A stretch of 64,000 bases of DNA from Ianthella basta (Eukaryota > Porifera > Demospongiae > Verongiida > Ianthellidae), in contig OZ025870.1 of assembly GCA_964019415.1 (NCBI GenBank), forward strand, positions 10,481,733-10,545,732. Reading direction: 5' to 3'. Under the pieces are notes generated by a model that was not told the origin of the DNA, did no database searches, and saw nothing but the letters and a program-made list of their open reading frames with translations. Positions within the stretch are counted from its first letter, which is position 1. Each line of letters begins with the position of its first letter. This document shows, in pieces, positions 52,486 to 64,000 of the stretch. The translations under genes were made by a program, and so were the position numbers.

Positions 52486-55400
52486 CTACTGGTCCCAGTA
52501 CACGGCTGACTTCTTGAACTCTCTCACTGACTCATACTGGTCTTGTTCTTCTACCTGCCGAGGTACATCAAAGGTGACGTTGGCAACTTTATTGCTGAAG
52601 GTACCGATGACCAGCTCTCTAACGCTATTTGTAGCTTTGCGGTCCAAATTCCCAATCAAGTAAGCGTTGTAAAAGTCAACAAACTGTCCATGAGTGACAC
52701 GCTCTGTTGCATTCAGAAGAGTCTCTCTACCATCAAAGTTATAATGCTGGTTATGTATTGGTATCCACAGTCTATCAACCTGATCTTGAAGGTTCTTGTC
52801 CTCTGCTTGTAAGAGAACTTTGTATGCCGCCAAACCTTGATCAAAGGCATGTGAATTATTAACACCATCATGGTAGAATGTCTCTGTGAAGTTGTCAATA
52901 CGATCAAGAAGGTACGGAGGTGGTCTGAGGCTTTGAACAAGGAAAAAGATTGTAATGAAAGAGTTATCCAGAGGGAAAGCACCACAGAAAATGACATATC
53001 CCAGTTGTTCCTTTGTCCTCAGTGTACTAAAGCAGGCATCCTATAAAGGAATAGGACAGGCACTGTATGTTCGTGTGTGTTGCATAGTAAGTGAAACACA
53101 ACATTCACATTTCTTTAACAATGTGTACGTTGTGGGCAGTGACGTTTATATGACACCATCTTTGCTAAGTAGCTTGCTGTAACATGTGCTTGTAGCTGTG
53201 AAATATATTCTTCCAGTTCTTGTTGGATGGCCCTACTATGAAGTAGGATTATGGGTGAGTGGCGAAGGAGTGAACGAGAAGGCCCACATGTACTGGAGAG
53301 TTTTTCTACTGGGCTGCTTACATTGTTGTTGGCTACGAGCCTTGTAAAGCGTAGACCTCGAGCACTGCCATCTTGAATTGTCCGAAATACATATAGCCCA
53401 TTATGAACATGAAGCCATACAAATACCTAAAGTTTGAAACTGTTTAAGAGTGAAACTTTCAGTCAATAATTGTATCTTCTCTTAAATTCGTTATAAGAGT
53501 TATTGCAGACCTGAATTTTACTCGAAAACATGGTTTAGCCCTCAGAATATTTATTGGTACATGTATATTATCCCATACATACAGCATGTTCGGATGTGTG
53601 ATTTGGGTATGCCTGTATGTAAAGAGTATGAGGCAGGTGTATGCAATGTACAGTGTGAAATTGTGCATATGAAACATTTATAAAGACACTGACCTGGATA
53701 ATTAGGTGCAGTACATAGGAGTACACTACATTCTCCACCGATTCCTCAGTACAGGTCACAGGGGAGCCATCCTTGGGGCTGTCAGTGACATTACACAAGG
53801 GACCAACCTAAAAGTGGACAAGAGTGAATCAAGGGAAAGTATTAATTCAGTACAGTCATGCCATATCTGCTCTAATAACTTATCCGACTTGTGGAGCAAA
53901 CTTCCACTATTTCAGCTAGTATAGCAAAGACCATAGAAGCTGACAAAAATTAGAGTTTTTGGATGAATCATTAAAATGAAGGTATATGAATAAGACTTTC
54001 GTGAGCAAGGAGCAAGGAGGTCAGTAAGCTTCGAGCACTGCATCAACTTGAATAGGGTACAGAATGTTTCCATCTGAAGATCTTCTCCTGCTTTATGACA
54101 TTGTTGAAATGGACAAATCTGTTTTCACTGTGCGGATGTGTCAACACAGTGAAGTGCTAGAGGTGGTAGAGTATAACGTTCTGACAATTACGAAAAGCAT
54201 CAGAGTGCTTGATCACTACCTGCCTTCATCCTGCTCTTTCTAGGAGTGTTAACTGGCCCGGGTCAGCACTTGTGGTCACATGGCCCGTGAGCATGCGAGG
54301 CATCCTGGTGGACGGCTTACATGAGCAGATGACGTGTGGGCCATGTGTCATTCATGTGGAAGCTCAGCGGTAGAGACATGATGTCTTGTGTCTTCTGTTA
54401 GTCGTGGCGGCTAATCATACGAAGAGTGGGTCTTGGATCATGTCGGGACAGCCAGATGGGAACACAGAGAGCCAGTTGTGGGGACAAGCGACGCAAGTCG
54501 CCCACCTGGAAGACCTTTGGGACACGCTGCAGACGATGCTGGACAAGGCCACTGACGACCGCACCACCTCTCGACCCCCACCCACGGAGGATAGCGGTAA
54601 GTGGGGCATATGACCCATAACTCATTGCAGCCCTTAACAGGCTAGGTCATCTCCCAGGGGCAGGGTGCCCCTGGGATGACCCGGGACACCCATGTGGGGT
54701 GTCCCAGTAACTTCTAAATAGTCTTGCTTGCCCATGATATGGAGGGGGGAAGGCCAGGTCGAGGGGAGGCTTACCGTTCTGTGTCCCACCCTTCACATGC
54801 TGGGCACAATGCCAGCGGAGATCTTGTTGTCGGGGATCCTGCAGATCCCTGGCAACCCCTCAGCAGCCAGTACAATCCTGGCTGAGATCCTCACCGAAGG
54901 GACGAACCCCGGGCAACAGTGACCCACCAGCCTGGCCAACAGTGCACGGGGAGTGTACGTAGGTGAAGGTCTGCCCTAGTCCCCACTAAGATTGCCTCGA
55001 AGATCTGGCAAGGGGAGTTTGTAGACACAGGGGAGCTCCTCCCCAAATTTTGGGTTACCCTCAGGAAGTAGATGATTACACAAAGTTGGAAGCCAAGACC
55101 CACTGGAGCAGGTCGGTTCAGAACATCTTCACCTGGATCCAATGCTTCAGCACCTATGTGAGCGTGCTGGTTCCCCTCCAACCCCAGCGCATCCCTGAAC
55201 TGATGGCATATCAGGCAACCATTGCGTGGGCCAGTCAGGATTACTCTGGGCTGGCCTGGGTCCGCTACGATGCAGCATCCACTGACAGGCCGCCCTAACT
55301 GGCTTGCACAGTGGTTGGCAATCAACCCCACTATTTATACCCTGTGTTTCGCGAGATTGGCCAGGACAGCCACCTGACGTGACCTCTGCTAGCCACGACC

Positions 55401-58400
55401 CATACCACGAGGGAGTGTACTCAGCAGGGGAACCCTGACCCCAGTGTGCACAAGCGGCTACGGGCTATCGAGAAAGTGGTCCTTAGCCTGGCACCAGAAG
55501 GGAAAGAAGCCGCCACCCTCACCCTCACCCGGGGGGCAGGACCGTCCATCAAGGGAGGTGTGCTGGCTCTTCAATGACAACCAGTGTACCTACCTGTGGT
55601 GCCGCCATGCCCACGTATGCAGCAGCTGCGTTTGTGTCCACATGATCCTTGCGTGCCCACTGCGGCTTGGCCAACCGGAAAGACCCCACCCACCAGCAAA
55701 CCCTCATCAGAAGGAATCGGCCGGCCATACTAGTGATCAAGGCAACTCAGGCTACAGCAAGGTACCACAGATCATGCACCTGTTGCAGTGCCTGTTCTTC
55801 ATCCGCGCCCACTACAGCCTCTCAGTACGGGCAGTGCATGTACCTGGGTAGTCTCGCACCGCAGCCGTTCCTGTAGGGATGGAAGGTCTGGTGACTTTTG
55901 TCAAGTACTCGTGGCCCGTTGGATTGCAATTACCGTGTGACATCATAGCGCATACCGTAGGAATGATGTCTCACCTACGTGTTTCAAAGAAGAGACGGTG
56001 TGTAGTTGCGTTTCACGCAGTCGACTTAGTTAGAATGGATGTTTGTTCACTCCGTCAGTGTACGCTGAAGAGCACAGGCCAGCGCAGAAAACTTCATGGC
56101 ACTTCCTTGACGCACATGGTGGCAATTCTGCAGGAGTTTGTTGAGGAACTTTGGACACCAGCATCTGAAACTCTGTTCCATCCTGAAGCGTTTCTCTGTC
56201 AACCTTGTGTGCAGAATTTGGAGAAGTTGCACAAGTTGAGGGATGACCTTCGAGCCAAACAGAATGAAATCAGGCAGCTGGTGAATTGCACAATGGGTGC
56301 ACACGGACTAGTTTTAGGCTCAGTGTTTTCCAGTTCTGTAAGGAAGCGATCGGCAGTTGCAGCTGATTGCAATGGACAATCCCGGCAGGTGGCACACCTC
56401 ATCGAACACCCCTGGCAGTAGACTGTAACAAAGGGACTTCCGCTCCCTATGGGGAGACCTACGAAAACATTACTCCCACGTACGAAGTTCAAGATCACCT
56501 CTTCCTGCTTTGGTCAAAGCTTCGTGTAGTCCGTTTGACTGGCTACCTTTGCAAGCACTGTCTTCAGCTCAATTGCAAGATCCTTCAATACAGCATAGTT
56601 GGGACACGCAAGACTATTCTAATTGATCCCTGATTGCAGGTGTTTACGTAACGTGCTAATTGGCCACTGCGCAATCTGATTGGCTCTGCCAAGATTTTGG
56701 CATGGCCACGAGTACCTGGCGAAAGTCACCAGACCCTATTTCTCTGCAATTGCACATTAGGGAAATAGGGGCTGGTGCGCAAGATTAGTACCTGGGGTGG
56801 AGAACGGTTGGGCAGACGCCATTTCACGCAACCTGTTGTCCAATTTCTTCTCGCAGGTGCCAGGGGCCAGATGCAGGGGCCAAGACTATCCACACAGCCT
56901 ACTGGACCTCCTAGTGGTACGACAGCCAGACTGGACCTCAGCAACCTGGACGCAGCTGTTCAGGCATTGTATTTGCCGGCCTAGCTGGGTCCACGCAGTC
57001 AGTGTACTACTCCGGAAGCCGACGCTTCACGCAGTTCTGTGTCACATACCAGATTGCACAACCATTCCCCATCACCGAGAGTCCTTTCAGGATTCGTTGC
57101 ACTTTTGCATGAGGCCCGGCTGGCCCTGGGGACTGTCAAGAGTTATCTGGCTGCGGTGCATCACACGCAAATCACCTTGGGCCTAGGGGACCCCAAACAT
57201 AGGTGCTATGCCCAAATTGGAATATGTCGTTAACAGTCTTAAACGCACCTACCAACCTAGTACCCTCGTACACATTTACCCATCACCCTTGGCAATACTG
57301 AGGGACCTCCGGGCTGTATGGGGTAAGCAGCTAGACCAACAAGATGCATCTGTACTCTGGGCTGCTGCTTGCAAGTGCTTTTTGGCTTCCTTAGGGCAGG
57401 GAAGATTGTGATACCTTCAGACACTAACTTCGCCCCCTACCTGGCACATAGCGATGTTAGAGTGGACAACGTCAAAAGCTCCCATTTCCTGGAGGTCCAG
57501 ATCAAGGCCTCTAAAACAGACCCCTTCCGACAGGGGGTATCCATTTTCCTCGGGTCCACGGGCAGGGACCTATGCCCGTGGCAGCCATCTTAAGCTACAT
57601 GGTGCTCCGGAGCCAGGACACAGGCCCCAGATTTGCTGACAGCAGATTGCTGACCCGGGATTGGTTTGTCACAGCAGTCCAGTCAACCCTGTCAAGTGCT
57701 GGATACAACTGCTCCCTCTACACAGGCCACAGCTTCTGCATTGGGGCAGCTACTACCGTGGCCCAGTGTGGGATTTCAGACGCTCTCAAAAGAGATGCTG
57801 GGCCAATGGCAGAGCTCAGTCTACACCACTTATATCTAGACTCCCCACGACGCCCTGTGCTCGGTGGCCCGACAACTGGTGCTTTCACCACTGACCAGTG
57901 CATGATTGACTTGCATAACTGTGCATGTGTGGCATGGCCAGAGATGGCAATCGCTTGTTGTCTGTAAGGACCCATCACAATTAATGGAACAGTGTCACAC
58001 AAGCATGAACACCCGTGGGGAGAGACACAAGGGTTTTGGAATGGGCTGCATGAAGTTGGGGAGTCCCACTCCCACCTGAGTCATTATTAGGAGGCTTGGG
58101 TGAGGGATGGCGTAGCCATAGACTCAGCCACCCTCTGGGCTCAGCAGGGTAACTCCCATGACTCACCCAAGCGGTAACCAGGGCATGTGACTGGGGGGAG
58201 CCCAAGTCCCAAACCATGAGACCAAATGGGTGGGGCCTCTCACCCCCCTTGGTCACGTGACCAAGTGGGTGGAATAGCAAGGTCGCACATGAAGGGGGAA
58301 GAACCATCATGACCAGATTCACCCCAGTCACATGATGGGTGGGCGAAAGTAAGACCCACATGGTGTGCAGCGCTGCGCATGTGGGACATGTCCTATGCAA

Positions 58401-61400
58401 ACAAACGCTAAACAATGGCAGCCGACTTTTTGCCTTTGTATAATTGCTTATATCTCCTGCAAATTTTGTTCGATCAAAGTCAGATGAGTACCAGAAGAAA
58501 AAACAGACTCAGCTCTCCAAATCTACATACAATATCTGATGATGGCACCTTGCTACATTGAACATTGTCGCTGCTAGCGAAGCCATTCAATTAGCTGGAA
58601 ATATCTTTCTGGCTATCGGTGGAACATTTAAAGGAAAAAGAAGAACATTAATCTGTTCATACATGTATGATCTAACATTTGCATGCATCCATTGTTGCTA
58701 AACTAATCCTACGCAAAGTTTCAGCAAGAAAACTAACTTTTGCTTCTCTCTGACCAACTTTCATGCGATGTAACTCCTCACAGGAAGCGAGAACGAACAA
58801 CGCATGCATGGAAAGGCTAGATAATTTCCTTAGCATGCGAAATGAGCCATCAACGTGCCTCTACCTGCCAACACCGATAGCCAGAATGTTCTTTTCGTGA
58901 AGAATCGTAGCAACCCGCCCTCAGGGGCCATGTCTCGTGATGTCCTCATGATATTTCTCAAAAATGGCTGACGGCATTATAGCACTTAGCACTGTTTGGC
59001 ATTTTCGCTCGAACGATTTGATCAAGACTGCGCGGTACAGCTTGTTTTCGTCCTTAGGTACGTAATACTTAGCTGCCGGATACAATGTTCTATATAGTGC
59101 GATTTCTTTTAAAAGAACATTGCAAATCATGTGCACATCCCATGACATTGCGCATGTTGCCACGGAAACAGAGGAATTCACACTTTTATGTTATGATATC
59201 CCTTATGTAAACAAAACTGGGCATGTCCCACAAGCGTGAGCCCAGCACTGTCGCCAACCCTGATGGATGGGGTAAGGTAGGCATCGCCAACTCCGGCGAA
59301 ATACACGCAGTAGGAAGGTCAATTAAATGTTATTATGCACTTGAGAAGGCATTTCTGCTCTGACAAAACTAGCATGATGATGTATTTTAGAGTGGATATG
59401 TTAGGAAGGCTCAGTGGTATTTTCTCTCACAGTCACATTTCCCAAAGTCACACTCTTACATACCTCTTTCACCACCATGATGGCTGAGTTGTCATCCACG
59501 TCTGGATTGAGAGTCCTCAGTACAAGCGCAGTGGTTCCTTGCTTCAATTTAACCATTTTCACCCCACCCTCCTGCATTGATGTAATATTCTGCGGCAACA
59601 TGTGCCTGATCTTGTCTGAATATGTCAGTGCCTGAGGAGAAATACATACATCAGACAGCAGATCGTAACTACCAGGCAGACAAATGCATATCACACAGCA
59701 ACAAACAGATGTACAGCAACTGAGAACTCACTCCAACTTGGTCCACATTCCCAGTTACATAGCACTCCAGTCTGGAAAGGGAATGCAGCACTTGATCCAT
59801 GTACTCTGACAAAGTACGTGGTAGATTATCTTCAGTGAAGTTTTGCACCACATCCAATAACTCAGCGTGCAAGTAACGAGGTTCCATCAACATTTGCCTG
59901 TAGGGTCATGAGGGGGATAAATAATTGTACAAGTGGAAAGAGGCTCAATACACCAAAAGGGCTAAAGTGCGGGATAGGAGGTTCCATCACCACACATGAT
60001 ATATAGTGATCAGAATTAGGTGCAATTTTGTGGATGTAAATTTGCAAATAACGTCCCTCTTTCAAGTAATATCTGGCATGCCTGAACAATTCATGTGAAT
60101 GGTCTTTGTCCATAAAGTACCAACACCAGGAGAAATCCCTAAACACAGAGAACAAAACTCTGATGCATGACTCCAACTCACCTAGCCAATTCCATCACAT
60201 ATTCGTAAGGCACTGTGGAAGACAGGTAGTTTTTCAAGCTATCTGCTATCTTGACATATGCCAACATTAACGTGCCTTTATTGGCAGCAAACGATTCTTC
60301 CGACACATTCAATACTTCTGCAAGTGGAAATGCACATCATGTTAGCAAATATGGAAAGGAACAAAATGAAACAGAACCCTACACTATGTTAATGTATAAA
60401 TGACAGTACTAGTAGGAAATGTGAAATGTGCGATGGTATACATCATGTCAAGAGCCCTTACACTTACTGCTCAAAACATCCGTCATGAATCTCATCATTA
60501 CATCTGGGTCACTGTACCCAGAGAACTGAACAGCAACACCGCTTGGCAAGAAGTCAAACTTCACATCGTAATTAGCAGCTTTAGCCTTATCAGTCACCCC
60601 AGTCAGAAGCTCAGTCATGTAACTCTTGTACAACAATGACAGGGCTGCAGGAAAGGAAGGGAAAAGGGATAATATGCTATTCTGTATGACCATGTTAACC
60701 TTTTGATTTTGAAAATGCCTGTTACACAGAATGACTGCTTTCTCGTGTGAACCGAAGAACAGACTGCAGACAACATGAAATTACAATTTGTATCATAATA
60801 TAACGTTCATGTTCCGTTCCAATTTTTGCAATCCGTTCTACAGCCCATTCAGTTCTACTTCTGACTGATGGTACCAGAATATGGATGAACATATGAACTA
60901 AAGGTACGTTGGAATGGTTGCGGACAGAACTGACAAATGTGCAAAGTAGCAGTAATGGGACAAAATAACTGGGGAGAGTGTGAATGGCAAAGACACCAAT
61001 ATTAATATGCGTTTGAGTACCTCAGTCAGTCAGTCTGTCACATACTGTACAAGGATGGTTGGAGCTTAGAAGGGTACAGGGTGGGTTCAATGTATGGCAA
61101 AGATGCCCTAGGGCACTAAGGCATCTTTGGACTACATACTTCCTAGGAAGTATGTAGTCCAGAGTGTTCTTGGTAGTCACCAACAAATGTGGCAAAACGA
61201 GCAACAAAATAATTATACAGTTAACAAAGGAAGTGCACATCATACTAAAAGTGCTTCATAGCCGCTCAATACAGTATTCCACACCCTCTATTCTCCCACC
61301 CCTTCGCACACCTTTGTCCCTCACTGTCACTGCCACTGCTCCTGTGTATGCCTGACACTTGACAATCACAACAGGGTCTCTGAACTGGTAGTCCTGCATC

Positions 61401-62144
61401 CACCACACTCGGTAGCCTTGAGAGGAGACAGTGTAGCAAGGATCAGAGAACAGTACATAACCAGAACACAGAGTAGCTTGGGGAAGAAGAAAGCAACACT
61501 ACTGGTTGTCTCTCCAAATGCGTACCATAATACAAAAGAGGGAAGTAGGAATGGTGAAAGGTAAATCGAGAAAATACTAGGAATAGCGAAATTGAAACCG
61601 TGAAGCTTACATTTTAAACAAAATCATCCTGTACAACTAGCCACGTAGAAAAACGTGTTGATGATACATTGTCTCACACAGTACTTACTGGTACTCACCT
61701 TGTTTATCATCATGGACCAATTGTGGTACTTTGCCATGATCCTCTGGCAGGGGTAGAAGAGAGAGGTTGCGAGGTATGTACGTCTGGAAGTTAGGCAAGG
61801 AGAAAGTGCCCTGGGGAATGTTAGGGTCTTCCCATTTCTGGATCAGCTCATCTTCCGTGCAATACAGGGCATACAGAGTGCCAAAGTAGGGTTCAACTAA
61901 ATCAGCCGAGGACACGTTGAGACTGTGTCGGGCTGTTGATGGGTGTGTGCAGTCGCCATGGATACTAGGAGGCATGGTCTCATTGCTATACACAAGAGAT
62001 GGTTTGGCAAAGAAAATGTTGCTATTGCCTACAGTGAGTTTGCTGAGGAAACTTCTGACTTGGGTGATGTCCCATATAGATCGCAGCGGAGGGGCAAGGA
62101 AATCTGCAGGGTCCTTGACTGTCCGCATTTTTGCTGCTAGGTCA
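52486..62144 (-). CDS. Insulin-degrading-enzyme-like gene, copy 3 (exons E-L only)
   Basis: Eight exons on the minus strand: 62144-61699, 61416-61312, 60644-60468, 60317-60182, 59897-59732, 59631-59464, 53807-53694 and 53040-52486 (stop at 52486-52488). Lengths equal those of copy 2 except the sixth (168 versus 174). All borders are GT-AG and the frame is open. RTKEQLGY is intact. The exons encoding the zinc motif (A-D) are not found in 62145-64000, whereas the D-E intron is only about 240 bp in the other copies. The gene is therefore either 5'-truncated or interrupted by a large insertion reaching beyond the window. The next-to-last long intron (53808-59463) holds a broken DIRS relative and other repeats. 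Tail-to-tail with copy 2. Confidence 0.78.
55849..56787. mobile_element. Mutator-like element carrying a ZAD-like exon, inserted in the DIRS relic
   Basis: Perfect 9-bp duplication GTACCTGGG (55840-55848 and 56788-56796). Ends TAGTCTCGCACC.. and, inverted, TAATCTTGCGCACC... A 32-bp inner inverted block (GGTCTGGTGACTTT.. ..GTACTCGTGGCC) matches at 29 positions. 939 bp, no transposase. Confidence 0.82.
55966..56421 (+). pseudogene. Captured ZAD-like zinc-binding exon
   Basis: The open frame ending at 56421 has CSLRQC, a middle LTHMVAILQEFVEELW, then CQPCVQNLEKLHKLRDDL. This is the CxxxC...CxxC plus helix pattern of ZAD/zf-AD-like domains found at the N-terminus of many invertebrate zinc-finger and transposon-derived proteins. 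No other domain follows inside the element. I chose the internal Met at about 55966 because the earlier one lies in the inverted repeat. Confidence 0.5.
58375..59236. repeat. Inverted-repeat-bounded element
   Basis: GCATGTGGGACATGTCC at 58377 pairs with GGGCATGTCCCACAAGCG ending 59236. A second inverted pair (CTGGCTATCGGTG near 58610 and its complement near 58875) lies inside. A minus-strand frame (59181-58921) was not recognised. Confidence 0.5.
61098..61160. repeat. Two adjacent palindromes in an intron of copy 3
   Basis: CAAAGATGCC...GGCATCTTTG (61098-61129, 12-bp loop), then a perfect 32-bp palindrome (61129-61160) with arm GGACTACATACTTCCT. The matching part of copy 2 (about 25505-25550) is degenerate. 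Confidence 0.9.
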
Positions 62145-62698
62145 CTGGGGGAAGAAGAAGGGAGGAACAAGTCAAACAGAGGTGGAAAAGAGGAAGAGAG
62201 GAGAATGAAAGTGCAATGAAAAGAAGGGACACAGAACCTTGCTGCTAGGTCACTGGGAAAGGAAGAGAAGGGCAAGTCAAATGGAGGTGAAGAATAGCAG
62301 AGGAGGATGAGGTGTGCACAATGAACAGAAGGATACAGAGTCAGAAATTCAATATGTATTCGCAAAAATCATGTTCTGCTCAACAAACTTACAGTACGTA
62401 TGTGACAATGAGGAATATGATAATTAAGATGCTTTATGTACCATAGTGAAGACTGTTTCAAATGTTGTCTTTCAGAGGAATATGAATTTGAATTGCGTCA
62501 ACCGGCTAGGTATGAAATCTTCTATTCTCTTTGGAGAAATTCACTTACAAATTTCAAGGATATCAGTAATAACCAAATAATTCTGTAGTTCCGTATACAA
62601 CTACCATCATCAGCGGTGAGGTGTAAATAAAATGATAGACATGGCCTGACATAAAGTTAACAATGCACACAGCTTCCTGTGCATTACACACCCAAAGT
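62145..62698. other. Upstream of exon E of copy 3; short local duplication
   Basis: 62238-62335 repeats the exon E start and the adjoining polypyrimidine region of 62134-62230 (TTGCTGCTAGGTCACTGGG occurs twice). No exon D is seen. Confidence 0.6.
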
Positions 62699-62701
62699 TA
62701 A

Positions 62702-62764
62702 CAAGTATTTCGAGTTAAAAAAACTCGTGGGGCGCCAGGGCGCCCCTGAACCTCGAACTACTTG
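62702..62764. repeat. Short hairpin repeat, copy 2
   Basis: CAAGTATTTCGAGTT at the left and CTCGAACTACTTG at the right with a GGGCGCC-rich inner stem; sibling of 48225-48278. Confidence 0.8.
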
Positions 62765-62766
62765 CT

Positions 62767-64000
62767 AGCAATTTTCCCATGTACGTTCAGTAAATCAGAT
62801 AGTTGGGGGTACAGTATTGTTGTTGGCCTGAAAGATACATCAAGACACACTAGACCGTTGGGTTTGCAAGAGTTTCAAGTCTCCAGAGCAGCCAGTCATA
62901 TCCAGTGAAAGCACCCCTACCAAACTGTCAAATGTTTGCCTACTGCTTTTTGATCTATATGACATTCTGAATGAGCAATTGTTACTTTGTGCCTGGAGGA
63001 GGAGTGTGCTGGCTGAAAGGCTACCCTATGATGACTCTATGAGCGAATCATGGCTATAATTATGTGTCATGATTCGCTGGTCTCCCATTATTGGCCTACG
63101 GGTCACTACACTTCTGTTGTATTTAGGGCTGTACCTCGCAGGAAAACAGTTAAGTAAGCTTCCTACTACAATACTATAACTTAAACATGTTCTAGAAACA
63201 CTTTTCGTTCCTTGGGTACACGGCGAAATCTAAAGAAAGATGGTTTTGAGCCTAGCAAACAGAAAGCGTCGAGCGCGCGGCCATTTTACCATGTCCTTCA
63301 GTGATAATTGGAGCTGTATCTCGCAGAAGAGATGTTCCTTAGGCTTTTTATTAGTAGCACTCTATTAATACATGTTTATGACCACATTTCGTCCGATTCA
63401 AACACGGCGAAACGTCATTAGAGAGGATTTAAAGCTTTGTAAAGAACGACTTGAGCGCCGCCATTTGCAATGACAGAAATATATATATATAGAGTGACTT
63501 GCGTGGGCGGATCAAAGGAATTTTGAGTACTTTATATTTCGTAATCTTGCAGCGTGCTTTATGGCCGTTCTTTATGGAAGTTAAAGAACGCTAGGCGAGC
63601 CATAAAGAACTCTAGCAAGAGACGCAAGCACTCAAACTTCCTCCTTGCGCTTTTATGGGTGGATTCTGTCCAGTGTGGTCTGACTGAGATTGCGAATTAC
63701 AAAAGTTACTTTTCGTTTCTGCCGAAGTGTGACCTCGCTGCTCCGTAAGTTAAAGCCTAGCCTGCTACCCATCCTTCGCTTCTGAAAGGCGGCAACGAGT
63801 GCTCTAATGGCAAAGGAAGGGTGCTTCGCTAGTCCTTTTTGCGGTTCTTGAACTGGCAGTCCGAGCGGGCATCTGCGCACTAGCTAGCTAGCTAGCCAAA
63901 CGGATAGTAACAACGGCAGGAAATAGTTGTTCTTCTGCGATGCTAAAAAGAACATAGCGCAGCTCAGACTTGTTCCATTAAGGCGCATTGAGAGTCTTCT
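62767..64000. other. No gene recognised; diverged repeats and a hairpin
   Basis: A hairpin AGCGAATCATG/CATGATTCGCT lies at 63042-63078. Two diverged ~185-bp blocks (about 63125-63300 and 63310-63480) share GCTGTA(C/T)CTCGCAG, ACATGTT and ACGGCGAAA in the same order. No supported reading frame. Confidence 0.4.

Larger units (their letters stand above)
54420..57970 (+). mobile_element. Broken DIRS-type retroelement
   Basis: Same layout as the element at 27201-33904 but on the plus strand: leader with donor (about 54440-54598), gag-like part with a Cys/His cluster (CWLFNDNQCTYLWCRHAHVC), an RNase H tail, and a tyrosine recombinase region (about 57060-57880, with the GHSFCIGAATT block). It is incomplete and broken in many places, hence older than the other one. 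A Mutator-like element is inserted in its RNase H region (55849-56787). The outer limits are uncertain. Confidence 0.75.

Overview
The window is animal genomic DNA with spliceosomal introns, many nested transposable elements and long (AC)n/(GT)n tracts. No 16S-like, operon or prokaryotic signal was seen. Small introns, a secreted galectin, single Ig-domain secreted proteins and the retroelement types fit an early-branching invertebrate. A demosponge is my best guess, but that is inference and rests on no marker gene.

Main content: three copies of an insulin-degrading-enzyme-like (M16 metallopeptidase) gene sharing the same exon plan, A to L. Copy 1 (about 11868-20255, +) is open throughout with good splice sites. 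It has lost the HxxEH zinc motif, the third zinc ligand and a substrate-binding tyrosine, so it looks like a preserved pseudoenzyme. Copy 2 (20765-43754, +) has all catalytic residues. Its unusual N-terminus holds an acidic cytoplasmic tail, one membrane segment and a roughly 230-residue Ser/Pro/Thr stalk, so it should be a membrane-anchored ectoenzyme. Copy 3 (52486-62144, -) carries exons E-L only; its 5' exons are not in the window. Copies 2 and 3 converge on a central block with a secreted galectin-like gene (44908-45396, -), a multi-pass membrane protein gene (50242-52020, +) and duplicated debris of the latter.

Left end (1-10 kb): a tandem pair of secreted Ig-domain genes (tail at 1-350, complete at 4968-5801), a two-exon FAN1-like fragment (3979-4421, -), several LINE fragments, foldback MITEs and a tRNA-headed SINE.

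Mobile DNA: the most distinctive set is a group of DNA elements with TAGTC-type termini, long inverted repeats and 9-bp target duplications (9547-10119, 25789-26398, 39876-40608, 41004-41426, 55849-56787). These fit the Mutator-like superfamily. Two of them carry host-like exons: a RecQ-helicase first exon ending at a splice donor, and a ZAD-like zinc-finger exon. This resembles the Pack-MULE behaviour known from plants. A whole-looking DIRS-type retroelement (about 27201-33904, -) sits in an intron of copy 2, and the matching intron of copy 3 preserves the empty site. A second, broken DIRS relative (about 54420-57970, +) sits in an intron of copy 3. A 200-bp N gap (26523-26722) is flanked by a near-repeat that may be an assembly artefact.
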